DNA from: Scandinavium manionii
Lineage (GTDB): Bacteria > Pseudomonadota > Gammaproteobacteria > Enterobacterales > Enterobacteriaceae
NCBI RefSeq assembly: GCF_024764775.1
Contig: NZ_JALIGC010000038.1
Coordinates: 1 to 64,000 of the forward strand
DNA: 64,000 nt
Direction of reading: 5' to 3'
Shown piece after piece: positions 43,338 through 52,751 of the stretch; position 1 is the stretch's first letter, and each line of letters opens with the position of its first letter. A program made the translations under genes and the position numbers. Below the pieces are notes generated by a model. That model saw only the letters and a program-made list of their open reading frames with translations. It did no database searches and was not told the origin of the DNA.

Positions 43338-43682
43338 TTAAACGCTGAAGGAGGAACCACACCCGCAAGTGCTTTTGGCATTCGGGTTGGTCACGATGAA
43401 ACGTGAACCTTCCAGACCTTCGGTATAATCCACTGAACCGCCCACCAGATATTGCAGGCTCATCGGGTCAACGACCAGGCCGACGCCTTCTTTCTCAATG
43501 GTCATATCACCATCGTTAATCTGATCGTCAAAAGTGAAGCCGTACTGGAACCCGCTGCAACCACCGCCGGTGATATAGACGCGCAGTTTCAGGTTCGGAT
43601 TCTCTTCATCCGCAATCAGGTTTTTTACTTTGCTGGCGGCCGCATCAGTAAACTGCAGAGGCAGCGCTACGTCATCACTCAT
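43338..43682 (-). CDS. erpA: A-type iron-sulfur carrier protein ErpA
   Basis: Delivers Fe-S clusters to targets such as IspG and respiratory enzymes. HesB/IscA fold with the three conserved cysteines: one in TGGGCSGF (about 42) and two in the C-terminal CGCG (about 106 and 108). 114 aa, as in E. coli. It has its own promoter just upstream. E. coli erpA is IscR-controlled, but I do not claim a specific IscR site here. Confidence 0.97.
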   Translation of the reverse strand: MSDDVALPLQFTDAAASKVKNLIADEENPNLKLRVYITGGGCSGFQYGFTFDDQINDGDMTIEKEGVGLVVDPMSLQYLVGGSVDYTEGLEGSRFIVTNPNAKSTCGCGSSFSV

Positions 43683-43734
43683 TTCACACTCCGGTTAATT
43701 CGCACTGGCTAAAGTCTCGCCAGGTCTTTTGCTC

Positions 43735-43763
43735 ATTATCCAATACCTGACTAAATCGTTCAA
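43735..43763 (-). promoter_or_regulatory. erpA promoter
   Basis: The minus strand has TTGAAC (43758-43763), a 17-bp spacer and GATAAT (43735-43740), about 50 bp before the erpA ATG. The -35 overlaps the last codon region of clcA. Confidence 0.6.
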
Positions 43764-45187
43764 GTATTCTCCCCGACGGTCTGTTTTTCTTTCTCCTCTT
43801 TCTCTGCTTTTTCGGCTTCCTGCTTTGCAAGAGTACGGGTCAGAATCGAGGAGTACAGCGGTTTCCCGCCCAGGAACTGGGCTAATAGTGTTGCGCCAAG
43901 ACAGGTAATAATCATTGGCAAAATGAGCTGATAGTTGTCTGTCATTTCCAGAACTAACACGATACCGGTCAGCGGCGCACGCACAGATGCCGCGAACAGC
44001 GCGCCCATTCCAGCAATGGCAAAGGTGCCCGGCTCCAGATGATAATGCGGGAACCACGCCGTTGCCGCCATGCCGAATGCGGTACCGAGCAGCGTGCCGA
44101 GTGCGAGCATCGGGGCAAAAATGCCGCCAGGCGCGCCCGACGAGAAACACAGCAGCGTCGTCACGACGCGCGCAATAAAGATAAACATCAGCAGGCCGAC
44201 GGTGTAATGCCCCGCCGCCGCGATAGGAATGAGGTTGAACCCGCCGCCTGCCGCTTCCGGCTCAATCAGGCCGAGCACGCCACAGATACCGCCGAGCAAG
44301 CCGCCAATCAGCACCCATTTCTTGATATCGCCGCCGTGAATACGCTGGAACAAATCCTGTGTACGCAGCACCAGGTTGTTAAACAGCGGTCCGACGCAGC
44401 CGAAAATCATCCCCAGCACCAGATACAGCCACAGGGTGTTTACTGGCGCATTCGCGAGCTTTCCAACCTCAATGACGGCGGTTTCACCGTTGAAGATACG
44501 GAACACCACGCTGGACATGATAACGCCAATGAAAACGGCCTTAATCGAAATCAGGTTGTAGCGGAACTGCGGGCGCATCTCTTCGATGATAAAAAGAATG
44601 CCCGCCAGGGGAGCATTAAACGCCGCGGCCAGACCTGCGGCCGCACCGGTTGCCAGCAGCGAGTGACGCGCTTCTGCGGTACGCAAACGGAAGATATCCA
44701 GCACCATGCGCCCAATATTGCCGCCAAGTTGCACCGTCGGGCCTTCACGACCGAGCACCATTCCGGCCCCCAGCGTGCCCATGCCGCCAATAAATTTCAC
44801 CGGAATGACGCGCCACCAGCGAACCGGGCGTAGCTCTTCGAGCGCGCCTTCGATTTCAGGAATGCCTGACCCGCCCGCTTCCGGCGCGAAACGACGCACC
44901 AGGATATAGCCGACCATCGCCAGCAGCCCGGAAAGAATAAAGGCCAACGGCCAGACTAAGAACCAGTGATCCGCCACCTGTGCCAACGTGCCAATGCGCA
45001 CGTTTTGCACCCAGTTCACGGCTTTTTCAAAAGCGACCCCCACCAGGCCGGCTAAGGTGCCAACCAGTGCGGCCATCAACAGGATGGCTAACGGTGTTTT
45101 ATCCCTGCGAACTAAACGGCGTACCGCATCCCCGCGGCGCAATCGAACGATTTGCTGTGATTCAAAAGAGGGAGTTTCTGCTTTCAT
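43760..45187 (-). CDS. clcA: H+/Cl- exchange transporter ClcA
   Basis: Homodimeric 2Cl-/H+ antiporter used in extreme acid resistance. CLC motifs GSGIPE (selectivity Ser), GREGPTVQ (gating Glu), GAAAGLAAAFNAP and a C-terminal Tyr in the LYSSI segment are present. The start at 45187 (MKAETPSFES, 475 aa) aligns with E. coli ClcA (473 aa). The open frame continues 62 codons upstream into the hemL side, but that extension is not conserved. It diverges from hemL. Confidence 0.96.
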   Translation of the reverse strand: MKAETPSFESQQIVRLRRGDAVRRLVRRDKTPLAILLMAALVGTLAGLVGVAFEKAVNWVQNVRIGTLAQVADHWFLVWPLAFILSGLLAMVGYILVRRFAPEAGGSGIPEIEGALEELRPVRWWRVIPVKFIGGMGTLGAGMVLGREGPTVQLGGNIGRMVLDIFRLRTAEARHSLLATGAAAGLAAAFNAPLAGILFIIEEMRPQFRYNLISIKAVFIGVIMSSVVFRIFNGETAVIEVGKLANAPVNTLWLYLVLGMIFGCVGPLFNNLVLRTQDLFQRIHGGDIKKWVLIGGLLGGICGVLGLIEPEAAGGGFNLIPIAAAGHYTVGLLMFIFIARVVTTLLCFSSGAPGGIFAPMLALGTLLGTAFGMAATAWFPHYHLEPGTFAIAGMGALFAASVRAPLTGIVLVLEMTDNYQLILPMIITCLGATLLAQFLGGKPLYSSILTRTLAKQEAEKAEKEEKEKQTVGENT

Positions 45188-45365
45188 GCCATTATCATTA
45201 ATTGCCAGGACAAATTGCAGATTGCATTGTAACCACCCTATGGCGGTACGTCGCGTTAAAATTCCTTCATTATTACATTGTTTCAATTGGGCAAAACTTT
45301 CATAACCTTCCGGGAATAAATTAGAATAGCCCGCTAACACGCTTTCTACGAACCAGGAACCTCGA

Positions 45366-46646
45366 ATGAGCAAATCTGAGAATCTCTACAGTGCGGCCCG
45401 CGAACTGATCCCCGGCGGCGTCAACTCGCCGGTCCGCGCCTTTACCGGCGTCGGCGGTACCCCACTGTTTGTCGAACGTGCCGACGGCGCGTATCTGTAC
45501 GATGTGGATGGTAAAGCCTACATCGACTACGTCGGTTCCTGGGGCCCGATGGTACTCGGCCACAACCACCCGGCCATTCGTAACGCGGTGATTGAAGCGG
45601 CATCACGCGGTCTGAGCTTCGGCGCGCCGACCGAAATGGAAGTGAAAATGGCTGCGCTGGTGACCGAACTGGTTCCAACCATGGACATGGTGCGCATGGT
45701 GAACTCCGGCACGGAAGCGACCATGAGCGCCATCCGTCTGGCGCGGGGTTTCACCGGGCGTGACAAAATCATCAAATTCGAAGGCTGCTATCACGGCCAC
45801 GCTGACTGCCTGCTGGTGAAAGCTGGCTCCGGCGCGCTGACCCTCGGCCAGCCAAACTCTCCGGGCGTTCCGGCGGATTTTGCCAAACACACCCTGACCT
45901 GCACCTATAACGATCTGGCGTCCGTGCGTGAAGCGTTCGAGCAGTATCCACAGGATATCGCCTGCATCATCGTCGAACCTGTTGCGGGCAACATGAACTG
46001 TATTCCACCGCAGCCTGACTTCCTGCCGGGCCTGCGCGCCCTGTGCGACGAATTTGGCGCGCTGTTCATTATCGATGAAGTGATGACTGGCTTCCGGGTT
46101 GCACTGGCTGGCGCTCAGGATTACTACGATGTGGTGCCTGACCTGACCTGTCTGGGCAAAATCATTGGTGGAGGGATGCCAGTCGGTGCCTTTGGTGGCC
46201 GTCGCGAAGTGATGGACGCGCTGGCGCCAACCGGTCCGGTTTACCAGGCGGGAACGCTGTCCGGTAACCCGATTGCGATGGCTGCCGGCTACGCCTGTCT
46301 GACGGAAGTCGCCCAGCCGGGTATTCACGAAACCCTGACCAGCCTGACCAACCAGCTGGCGGAAGGCCTGCTGCGTGCTGCGCGTGATACAGGGATCCCA
46401 CTGGTGGTGAATAATGTGGGCGGAATGTTCGGCATCTTCTTCACTGATGCGAAAACCGTAACCTGCTATCAGGACGTGGTGAAATGCGATGTGGAACGCT
46501 TCAAGAAATTCTTCCATCTGATGCTGGAAGAAGGCGTTTATCTGGCGCCATCAGCGTTCGAAGCGGGCTTTATGTCCGTGGCGCATACCGAGCAGGATAT
46601 CAACAACACCATCGACGCGGCGCGTAAGGTGTTTGCCAAACTGTAA
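45366..46646 (+). CDS. hemL: Glutamate-1-semialdehyde 2,1-aminomutase
   Basis: PLP enzyme that converts glutamate-1-semialdehyde to 5-aminolevulinate, the last step of the C5 route to heme. The Schiff-base lysine (K265) is in CLGKIIGGGMP, and the class III aminotransferase motif FIIDEVMTGFR precedes it. 426 aa, as in E. coli. It is monocistronic with its own terminator, and lies next to the ferrichrome operon. Confidence 0.97.
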   Translation: MSKSENLYSAARELIPGGVNSPVRAFTGVGGTPLFVERADGAYLYDVDGKAYIDYVGSWGPMVLGHNHPAIRNAVIEAASRGLSFGAPTEMEVKMAALVTELVPTMDMVRMVNSGTEATMSAIRLARGFTGRDKIIKFEGCYHGHADCLLVKAGSGALTLGQPNSPGVPADFAKHTLTCTYNDLASVREAFEQYPQDIACIIVEPVAGNMNCIPPQPDFLPGLRALCDEFGALFIIDEVMTGFRVALAGAQDYYDVVPDLTCLGKIIGGGMPVGAFGGRREVMDALAPTGPVYQAGTLSGNPIAMAAGYACLTEVAQPGIHETLTSLTNQLAEGLLRAARDTGIPLVVNNVGGMFGIFFTDAKTVTCYQDVVKCDVERFKKFFHLMLEEGVYLAPSAFEAGFMSVAHTEQDINNTIDAARKVFAKL

Positions 46647-46654
46647 CGCTGGAT

Positions 46655-46686
46655 GCCTGGCGGCGCTACGCTTGCCCGGCCTACAA
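46655..46686. repeat. REP element downstream of hemL
   Basis: GCCTGGCGGCGCTACGCTTG followed by a mirrored GCCCGGC half and CTACAA closely fits the enterobacterial REP consensus (GCC-GGC palindrome around GCGCTACGC). A single copy lies just after the hemL stop, where REP elements often stabilise 3' ends. Confidence 0.8.
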
Positions 46687-46697
46687 CTGTAACGCAA

Positions 46698-46723
46698 AAC
46701 GGCAGCCCTCGGTTGCCGTTTTT
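46698..46723 (+). terminator. hemL terminator
   Basis: AACGGCA/TGCCGTT stem followed by a T5 run, about 50 bp after the hemL stop and just after the REP element. Confidence 0.75.
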
Positions 46724-46733
46724 AGTGTTTGCT

Positions 46734-46764
46734 CCCTCTCCCCGTGAGAGGGTCGGGGTGAGGG
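46734..46764 (+). repeat. CCCTCTCCC/GGGTGAGGG repeat, copy A
   Basis: CCCTCTC and GAGAGGG form a 7-bp stem, followed by TCGGGGTGAGGG. The same design recurs at 52874-52961 and 55606-55640. It is a dispersed short intergenic repeat. Confidence 0.7.
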
Positions 46765-46786
46765 CTTCAGCCCGCACAATACATGT

Positions 46787-48769
46787 TTACCGGCTCTGCT
46801 TCCTCAGCAGATAAATAAAGTACGGCGCGCCGATAAACGTCGACAACAGCCCAGCCGGGATTTGGTACGGGAACAGCACCATCCGCCCGCACCAGTCAGC
46901 GATCACCAGCATAATTCCCCCCACCAACGCAGAAAGAATCATGTGCGGCATCGTCCGACGGAAGCCCATCATCCGCGCGATATGCGGCGCCATCAGGCCA
47001 ATAAAGCTCAGCGGACCAATGGTCATGGTCGCCGTAGCCGTCAGGCTGGCGGCTAACAGCAGCAGCGCCACACGCGCCGGGGTCAGCGCCATACCTACCG
47101 CGCGGGCAGTATCGCCACCGAGAGGCAGTATCGTCAGCCAGCGCCGACACAACGGCGTCAGCGCCAGTAGCACCACCATCACCAGCCCGGTATGCAGCAC
47201 CTGCTGATAAGAGGCGTTATAGGTGGAACCGGAAATCCAGGTCAGGATCTGCGCCATGCGCGGATCGCCGCTCGCCTGCAGCATCATCAGCAGCATTGTA
47301 AACGCGGTACTGAGCGCCATCCCGGCCAGCAGCATTCGGTGCGGAGAGAATCCGCCCCGACCTGAGGCAATCAGGATAATCATCAACGTCACTGCCGCGC
47401 CCAGACTCCCCGCCGGCAGCAGCCAGCCAAAGGCATTACCCGGCACGAAGAACAGCATCAGCACCACGCCAAATGCCGCACCAGAAGAAATCCCCAGCAC
47501 TTCTGGGCTCGCCATCGGGTTGCCGGTCAGACGTTGAATGATGCAGCCCGCGACCGCCAGCATTATCCCGGCAATCAGCGCCGCCAGAATTCGCGGTGCA
47601 CGCCATTCCATCAGCGCATGGAGTAAATCGCCCGTCGCCCAATGCCAGCCCTGCGCATCACGCCCGAGCGACAGCGCAGCCAGCATACCCACCAGTAGCA
47701 CGCCACAACCGGCCAGCGCCCACACCAGCACCCGCTGGCGTTCAGCCGCGACGCGATCGCCCGCATCCATCGCCGGTGCGCTGATGCTGCGCAGACGCGG
47801 CAGCAACCACAGCAGCAACGGGGCGCCAATCAGCGCGGTGACGGAGCCGGTAGAGACTTCCATCCATACCTGTGAGAGCCACAAAATCAGCTGGTCAGAA
47901 AGCCAGAGGATCAACGCCCCAATCAGCGGGGCCAGTATCAGGCGCGAAAGCAAACGTCGCGCGCCGAGCATTTTCGCCAGCAGCGGCGCGAACAGGCCGA
48001 TAAAACCGATAATGCCCACCGCATTCACCAGCAGCGCACTGATAACGATCGCCAGCGTCAACGCCCCAAGCCGCGCAAGCGAAAGCGCCAGGCCCAGGTT
48101 GCGCGCTACGCCGTCGTCGAGCCCCATCAGGGTTAACGGGCGCAGCAGCAGCAGTGTGAGCATCACGCCGCCGAGCAGCTGCGGCCAAAGTTGCTGCACC
48201 ACGCTCCAGTCGGTTTGCGTCAGCGTGCCGGTACTCCACAGGAACATGCTTTGCAGCTGGTCGTGGTGGAAAATCACCAAAAGCTGATTCACCGCGCCGC
48301 AGTACATGCTCACCACCAGCCCGGCGAGGATCAGCGTCACCGGCGACAAACGCTTGCCCCAGGAAACGCCAAACACCAACGCGCCGACCACACAGGCCCC
48401 CGTCAGAGCCGCAAACTGCGTTGAGAATGCGCCCGGAACGGCCCACAGCGTGGTGATCGTGATACCGAGCTGCGCACCGGTGGCGACGCCGAGCGTCGTC
48501 GGTTCGGCGAGAGGGTTACGTAAAACCTGTTGGAACAGGACGCCGACCAGCCCAAGCCCGGCGCCGACGAGCAACGAGATAACCACACGCGGCAGCAAAC
48601 TGTAGTGGAACAGCATCTGACGGATGCTATCGACGTTCGGCTGCCACAGCGCTTCCCGCCACTGCCCGCGAGGCAGCGCCACGTTAAAGTTGTGCCAGCT
48701 CAGCCATGCCGAGGCGATAAACAGCACGCAGAGAATGAATGCCGGGAAACGCGCGATGCGCTGGCTCAT
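46787..48769 (-). CDS. fhuB: Ferric hydroxamate ABC transporter, permease
   Basis: Inner-membrane channel for ferrichrome, coprogen and other hydroxamate siderophores. It is a natural fusion of two FecCD-type halves (about 1-330 and 335-660), each with about ten helices and its own cytoplasmic coupling loop (GLFAPLLAKMLG and GLMAPHIARMMG). 660 aa, as in E. coli. It is last in fhuACDB, overlapping fhuD by 4 nt. Confidence 0.97.
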   Translation of the reverse strand: MSQRIARFPAFILCVLFIASAWLSWHNFNVALPRGQWREALWQPNVDSIRQMLFHYSLLPRVVISLLVGAGLGLVGVLFQQVLRNPLAEPTTLGVATGAQLGITITTLWAVPGAFSTQFAALTGACVVGALVFGVSWGKRLSPVTLILAGLVVSMYCGAVNQLLVIFHHDQLQSMFLWSTGTLTQTDWSVVQQLWPQLLGGVMLTLLLLRPLTLMGLDDGVARNLGLALSLARLGALTLAIVISALLVNAVGIIGFIGLFAPLLAKMLGARRLLSRLILAPLIGALILWLSDQLILWLSQVWMEVSTGSVTALIGAPLLLWLLPRLRSISAPAMDAGDRVAAERQRVLVWALAGCGVLLVGMLAALSLGRDAQGWHWATGDLLHALMEWRAPRILAALIAGIMLAVAGCIIQRLTGNPMASPEVLGISSGAAFGVVLMLFFVPGNAFGWLLPAGSLGAAVTLMIILIASGRGGFSPHRMLLAGMALSTAFTMLLMMLQASGDPRMAQILTWISGSTYNASYQQVLHTGLVMVVLLALTPLCRRWLTILPLGGDTARAVGMALTPARVALLLLAASLTATATMTIGPLSFIGLMAPHIARMMGFRRTMPHMILSALVGGIMLVIADWCGRMVLFPYQIPAGLLSTFIGAPYFIYLLRKQSR

Positions 48770-49656
48770 GCCTTGCCTCCCAACGCGTTATCGAGAATAC
48801 GGATAAAATTCATCACCGACAGCGTCGCACCGTAGAACCACACGGCTGGCACACGCTGGAAGCGCTGCTGACGCACAAACGGCATCGCCTGCCACAGCGG
48901 CGTGGCCATCAGTTTTTGCATGTCGGCTTCGTTGCCGTGGTCGAAACAGATAACGTCTGCATCTTTAAACTCGCCCAGTCGGTCGATGCCGACCACCTGA
49001 CTGCCCCAGAAGTTGGTTTCGCCCTGCCAGGCATTCACTATCCCGTACTCATCAAGGATTTGCTGGAACAGGCAGTTCGGACCGAAGGCCAGTACATGAC
49101 GGGCATCGAGCAGCGTTACCATCAGCAACGGTCGTTCGTCGCGCACGGCAAAACGCGGTTTATGCTGCGCCACAAATTCATCGAAATGGTTGAGATGCGC
49201 ATGAGCCTGGTTTTCCATGCCCAGCAACTGGCCCATTTCCACCAACGACTGACGGGCCTTGAGCAGCGGATTTTTACCGTCACTAAAATTGAACCCGCGC
49301 CCTGGTGCGATACGCGCCAGTTTTTCTGGCGACGGACCATAACCTGCCGACCACACCATGTACGACGGTTTCATTTCGGTCAGCAGTTCGAGGTTAGGTT
49401 CGGTACGCAGGCCAACGTCAATCACCGACGCAGGCAGCGCCGGTTCGTTCACCCACAGGTTATAATTGGGAATATCGGCCACGCCGTACGGCGTTACGCC
49501 CAGCGCCAGCAGCAGTTCTACCGGCAGCCATTCGAGGGCCACGATGCGGTGCGGATCCACCGTCGCGGCGTGCGCACTTTTCATCTGCCAGAGCAGCGGA
49601 GACAGCGCCATAGCCGTCAATAAACGACGACGGCTTATCGAGAGGGAATCATTCAT
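48766..49656 (-). CDS. fhuD: Ferric hydroxamate-binding periplasmic protein
   Basis: Binds ferric hydroxamates in the periplasm and hands them to FhuB. The N-terminus has a twin-arginine signal (ISRRRLLTAMA), consistent with Tat export known for E. coli FhuD. A class III binding fold with a long linking helix follows. The ATG at 49656 overlaps the fhuC TGA by 1 nt (TGATG). A TTG one codon upstream is possible (297 aa). About 296 aa. Confidence 0.96.
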   Translation of the reverse strand: MNDSLSISRRRLLTAMALSPLLWQMKSAHAATVDPHRIVALEWLPVELLLALGVTPYGVADIPNYNLWVNEPALPASVIDVGLRTEPNLELLTEMKPSYMVWSAGYGPSPEKLARIAPGRGFNFSDGKNPLLKARQSLVEMGQLLGMENQAHAHLNHFDEFVAQHKPRFAVRDERPLLMVTLLDARHVLAFGPNCLFQQILDEYGIVNAWQGETNFWGSQVVGIDRLGEFKDADVICFDHGNEADMQKLMATPLWQAMPFVRQQRFQRVPAVWFYGATLSVMNFIRILDNALGGKA

Positions 49657-50453
49657 CAATAAACAAAGCTTACCGGGGCAGCACCCGCCGGATGCGGCAG
49701 GATCCCCATCGGAATTCCGTAAATTTTTTCCAGCGTTTCGCCACGCATCAGCGTTTCCGGCGTTCCCTGGGCAATCATTTTACCGCCGCGCAACGCCACC
49801 AGATAGTCGCAGTAGCGTGCCGCCATGTTGATGTCATGCAGTACCGCAATCACCGTCAGACCGCGTTGCTGACTGAGACGATGCACCAGCGCCAGGACGT
49901 CGACCTGATGAGCAATATCCAGCGCCGACGTCGGTTCATCCAGCAGCAGACAACGGCTGTCCTGCGCCACCAGCATCGCAATCCACGCGCGCTGACGCTC
50001 ACCGCCGGAAAGACTGTCCACCAGGCGATGGGCCAGCGGTTTCAATCCAACCAACGAAATCGCTTCTTCCACTTTCTCGCGGTCCGCTGCGCCAAATCGC
50101 CCCAACGCACCGTGCCATGGATAGCGGCCAATCGCCACCAGCTCACGTACCGTCATCCCTTCAGCCTGCGGCAACTGCTGCGGCAAATAGGCTACCTTGC
50201 GGGCAAACGCTTTGCTGTTCCAGCTTTCCAGCGGTTGTCCGTCCAGCAGAACATCGCCTTCTGACGGCGGCTGGTGACGGCCCAACATTTTTAACAGCGT
50301 GGATTTTCCCGAGCCGTTATGGCCGATAAGGCCGGTCACTTTTCCGGGTGGAAAGGTCAGCGAAAGCGGGTGCAGCAGCGTACGGCCTGGTACACGGAAG
50401 GTGACATCGTTCAGGGCGAACGTGGTGTCGGTCTGAGTTGTGGTGTCCTGCAT
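49656..50453 (-). CDS. fhuC: Ferric hydroxamate ABC transporter, ATPase
   Basis: ATPase that powers FhuB. Walker A GHNGSGKST (around 45-53), signature LSGGERQR, Walker B CLLLDEPTSALD. The start at 50453 gives 265 aa, as in E. coli. The open frame continues 43 codons upstream into the fhuA end, but that portion lacks homology. A strong hairpin stands in the 49-bp gap after fhuA. It is coupled to fhuD. Confidence 0.96.
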   Translation of the reverse strand: MQDTTTQTDTTFALNDVTFRVPGRTLLHPLSLTFPPGKVTGLIGHNGSGKSTLLKMLGRHQPPSEGDVLLDGQPLESWNSKAFARKVAYLPQQLPQAEGMTVRELVAIGRYPWHGALGRFGAADREKVEEAISLVGLKPLAHRLVDSLSGGERQRAWIAMLVAQDSRCLLLDEPTSALDIAHQVDVLALVHRLSQQRGLTVIAVLHDINMAARYCDYLVALRGGKMIAQGTPETLMRGETLEKIYGIPMGILPHPAGAAPVSFVY

Positions 50454-50468
50454 AGCGGCCAACTTGTT

Positions 50469-50492
50469 AAAAGGGCACGGCGAACCGTGCCC
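50469..50492 (-). terminator. fhuA-fhuC intercistronic hairpin
   Basis: On the minus strand GGGCACGG/CCGTGCCC with a UUCG tetraloop, then TTTT. A very stable stem between fhuA and fhuC, likely a partial terminator or 3' end protector that keeps FhuA in excess over the inner-membrane transporter. Confidence 0.75.
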
Positions 50493-50502
50493 AAAGAGGA
50501 GA

Positions 50503-52698
50503 TTAGAAACGGAAGGTGGCTGTCGCCACAACCTGACGCTCTGCGCCCCAGAAACAACCGTAGGTCTGGAAGCAGCTGGCAACGTATTCTTTATCGAACA
50601 GGTTATTCACGTTAACCGCGAGGCTTGAACCCGCCATACCAAAGCGTGCCAGGTCATATTTCACAACAGCATCCACCACGGTTGCGCTATCCACCTTGAA
50701 CGAGTTCGCTGGATCGCCATAGGATGAGCCGACGTAGCGGGCGCCAGTTCCTAAAGTCAGACCCGAAAGTGCGCCTTCATAGAACGTGTAATCCCCCCAG
50801 AGCGAAGCCATATTTTCTGGCACCTGCTCTGGCGTGTTACCTTTCAGATTGGTGTCTTTGGTGTACTCTGCATCAGTGTAGGTATACGACGCCGTCAGAT
50901 TAATGTTGGCATTGAGAGCCGCCTTGGCTTCAAGTTCCACACCCCGTGCGCGAATCTCACCCGCAGGGACCTGGCCCAATGGATTATTCGGATCGGCAGT
51001 CAGGTTGTTGGTTTTGGTCAGCTGGTAAACCGCTGCCGTGAGCACAATCGGACGATCGTTCGGTACATATTTTACCCCCGCTTCATACTGCTCACCTTTG
51101 GAAGGAGCATAAGAAGCACGCGGTGTACTCCACAAATCAAATGCGCTTGGTTCGAAAGACTGACTGTAGCTGAAGTACGGGGAGATCCCATTGTCGAACA
51201 GATAGTTCACCCCACCACGCCAGGTAAATTTCTCATCATTACGTTCAACGTAACCGGCCTGTGGCGTGGTCGAGTTCTGGCGAACCGTTGTTGCCTGCTG
51301 CGACCAGTCGTAACGACCACCAAGGGTAAACACCCATTTATTCCATTCAGCCTGATCCTGAACATACAGACCCGTCTGTTTGGTTTCATTCATCTGGTAA
51401 GGCTCTGCGTCACCAAAATCATAATGTTCCGGCGTGTAACCACTGTACAGATCGATAGGTGGAGCGGAACCGAAAGCAGCATTAATGTCGTTACGCATGC
51501 GCATAAAGTCGACGCCCGTTAACAACGTGTGGCTCATGTCGCCAGTGGCAAATTTGCTTTCAAGCTGTGTATCAACGCTGAAGTTTTGCAGGCGTTCGTT
51601 ATCCACCACGGTCCCACGATTCAGCGTGTGCCCATCCGCAGCAATACCGGTCCCGTATACGCTCTGTTGCGCTGTTTTCAGCTCTGCAAAACGCAGATTC
51701 TGACGCACGGTGAAGGTGTCGTTAAAGCCATGTTCAAAGCTGTAACCTACCATTTTTTCATTGCGGGAATAGCTATTGTTACTGGCGCCTTCATTGAAAT
51801 TCGTCGGCAGGCGAGACCCGTTTGGCAGCTTCTCTACTGTGCCCTCTTTAGGCAACCAGCCGTAATAGCCCGTTTCCGGTTCGTTCTGGAAGTACGAGAG
51901 GAAAGTGAAGTTGGTTTTGTCGTCCGGGCGCCACGAGAAAGACGGCGCGATAGCATAACGCTGCTGCTCCGCATTGACTTGCTGTTCGTTATTTGAACGC
52001 GCCACACCGGTCAGACGATAGGAGTAAACGCCGTCGTCATCAATCGCATCACTGAAGTCAAAGCCCGTCTGGAACAGGTTGTCTGTCCCCATCTTAAACT
52101 GAACTTCTTTCAGAGAGTCAGTGGTCGGGCGTTTGCTGACCATAGAAATAATGCCACCTGGGTTACTTTTGCCGTAAAGCACCGAGGTTGGGCCACGCAT
52201 CAGTTCAACGCGCTCCAGCATATAGGGATCAACAACCGCATCGTTGTAGAAGTTACCTTGCAGCTTAAGGCCATCAAGATAGTTATTCTGGTTGAGCCCG
52301 ACGGAAGAGAAACCACGAATGATGACAAAATCATAGGTGCTGGATGCACCACGACTGTTGACCATTACGCCCGGAGTATAGCCTAAGGCTTCTTTCACTG
52401 ACTTTGGCTGATGGGTATCCATCTCTTCGCGCGTGACCACCGAGACAGACTGCGGGGTTTTTTCAATCGGGGTGTCGGTTTTCGTGGCGGTGGCGGAATG
52501 TTTGGCGGCGATGGTGGCCGCTGGGCCCCACGCGCTTTCCTGCGGCGCCGCAGGGGCGGCCGTCACAGTCAGGGTTTCTTCCTTCGGTTGTGTTGCCGCC
52601 TGTGCGTTGACAGACATGCCGCTAACCGCTGTGGCTACTACCCATGCGAGCTTGCGCACTGAGGTATTCATTGGCTGAGCAGTGTTGAGACGCGCCAT
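50503..52698 (-). CDS. fhuA: Ferrichrome outer-membrane transporter FhuA
   Basis: TonB-dependent 22-strand barrel for ferrichrome, also a phage/colicin receptor in E. coli. Signal peptide ends NAQA (about 34). TonB box ETLTVTA (41-47). Plug domain to about 190, and a C-terminus ending in RF. 731 aa against 747 in E. coli. Nearly all the difference lies in extracellular loop 4 (about 350-364), where about 17 residues and both loop cysteines are missing. The distal cysteine pair (CFQTYGC) is kept. A Fur box lies upstream. Confidence 0.96.
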   Translation of the reverse strand: MARLNTAQPMNTSVRKLAWVVATAVSGMSVNAQAATQPKEETLTVTAAPAAPQESAWGPAATIAAKHSATATKTDTPIEKTPQSVSVVTREEMDTHQPKSVKEALGYTPGVMVNSRGASSTYDFVIIRGFSSVGLNQNNYLDGLKLQGNFYNDAVVDPYMLERVELMRGPTSVLYGKSNPGGIISMVSKRPTTDSLKEVQFKMGTDNLFQTGFDFSDAIDDDGVYSYRLTGVARSNNEQQVNAEQQRYAIAPSFSWRPDDKTNFTFLSYFQNEPETGYYGWLPKEGTVEKLPNGSRLPTNFNEGASNNSYSRNEKMVGYSFEHGFNDTFTVRQNLRFAELKTAQQSVYGTGIAADGHTLNRGTVVDNERLQNFSVDTQLESKFATGDMSHTLLTGVDFMRMRNDINAAFGSAPPIDLYSGYTPEHYDFGDAEPYQMNETKQTGLYVQDQAEWNKWVFTLGGRYDWSQQATTVRQNSTTPQAGYVERNDEKFTWRGGVNYLFDNGISPYFSYSQSFEPSAFDLWSTPRASYAPSKGEQYEAGVKYVPNDRPIVLTAAVYQLTKTNNLTADPNNPLGQVPAGEIRARGVELEAKAALNANINLTASYTYTDAEYTKDTNLKGNTPEQVPENMASLWGDYTFYEGALSGLTLGTGARYVGSSYGDPANSFKVDSATVVDAVVKYDLARFGMAGSSLAVNVNNLFDKEYVASCFQTYGCFWGAERQVVATATFRF

Positions 52699-52732
52699 TA
52701 TTGTTCTCTGATGATATTGAGTGAATGATAAC

Positions 52733-52751
52733 GTAAACGAGAATTATTATT
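52733..52751 (-). promoter_or_regulatory. Fur box of the fhuACDB operon
   Basis: The minus strand reads AATAATAATTCTCGTTTAC, matching about 12 of 19 positions of the Fur consensus, 35 bp before the fhuA ATG. It closely resembles the E. coli fhuA operator. AT-rich promoter-like hexamers overlap it. Confidence 0.75.
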
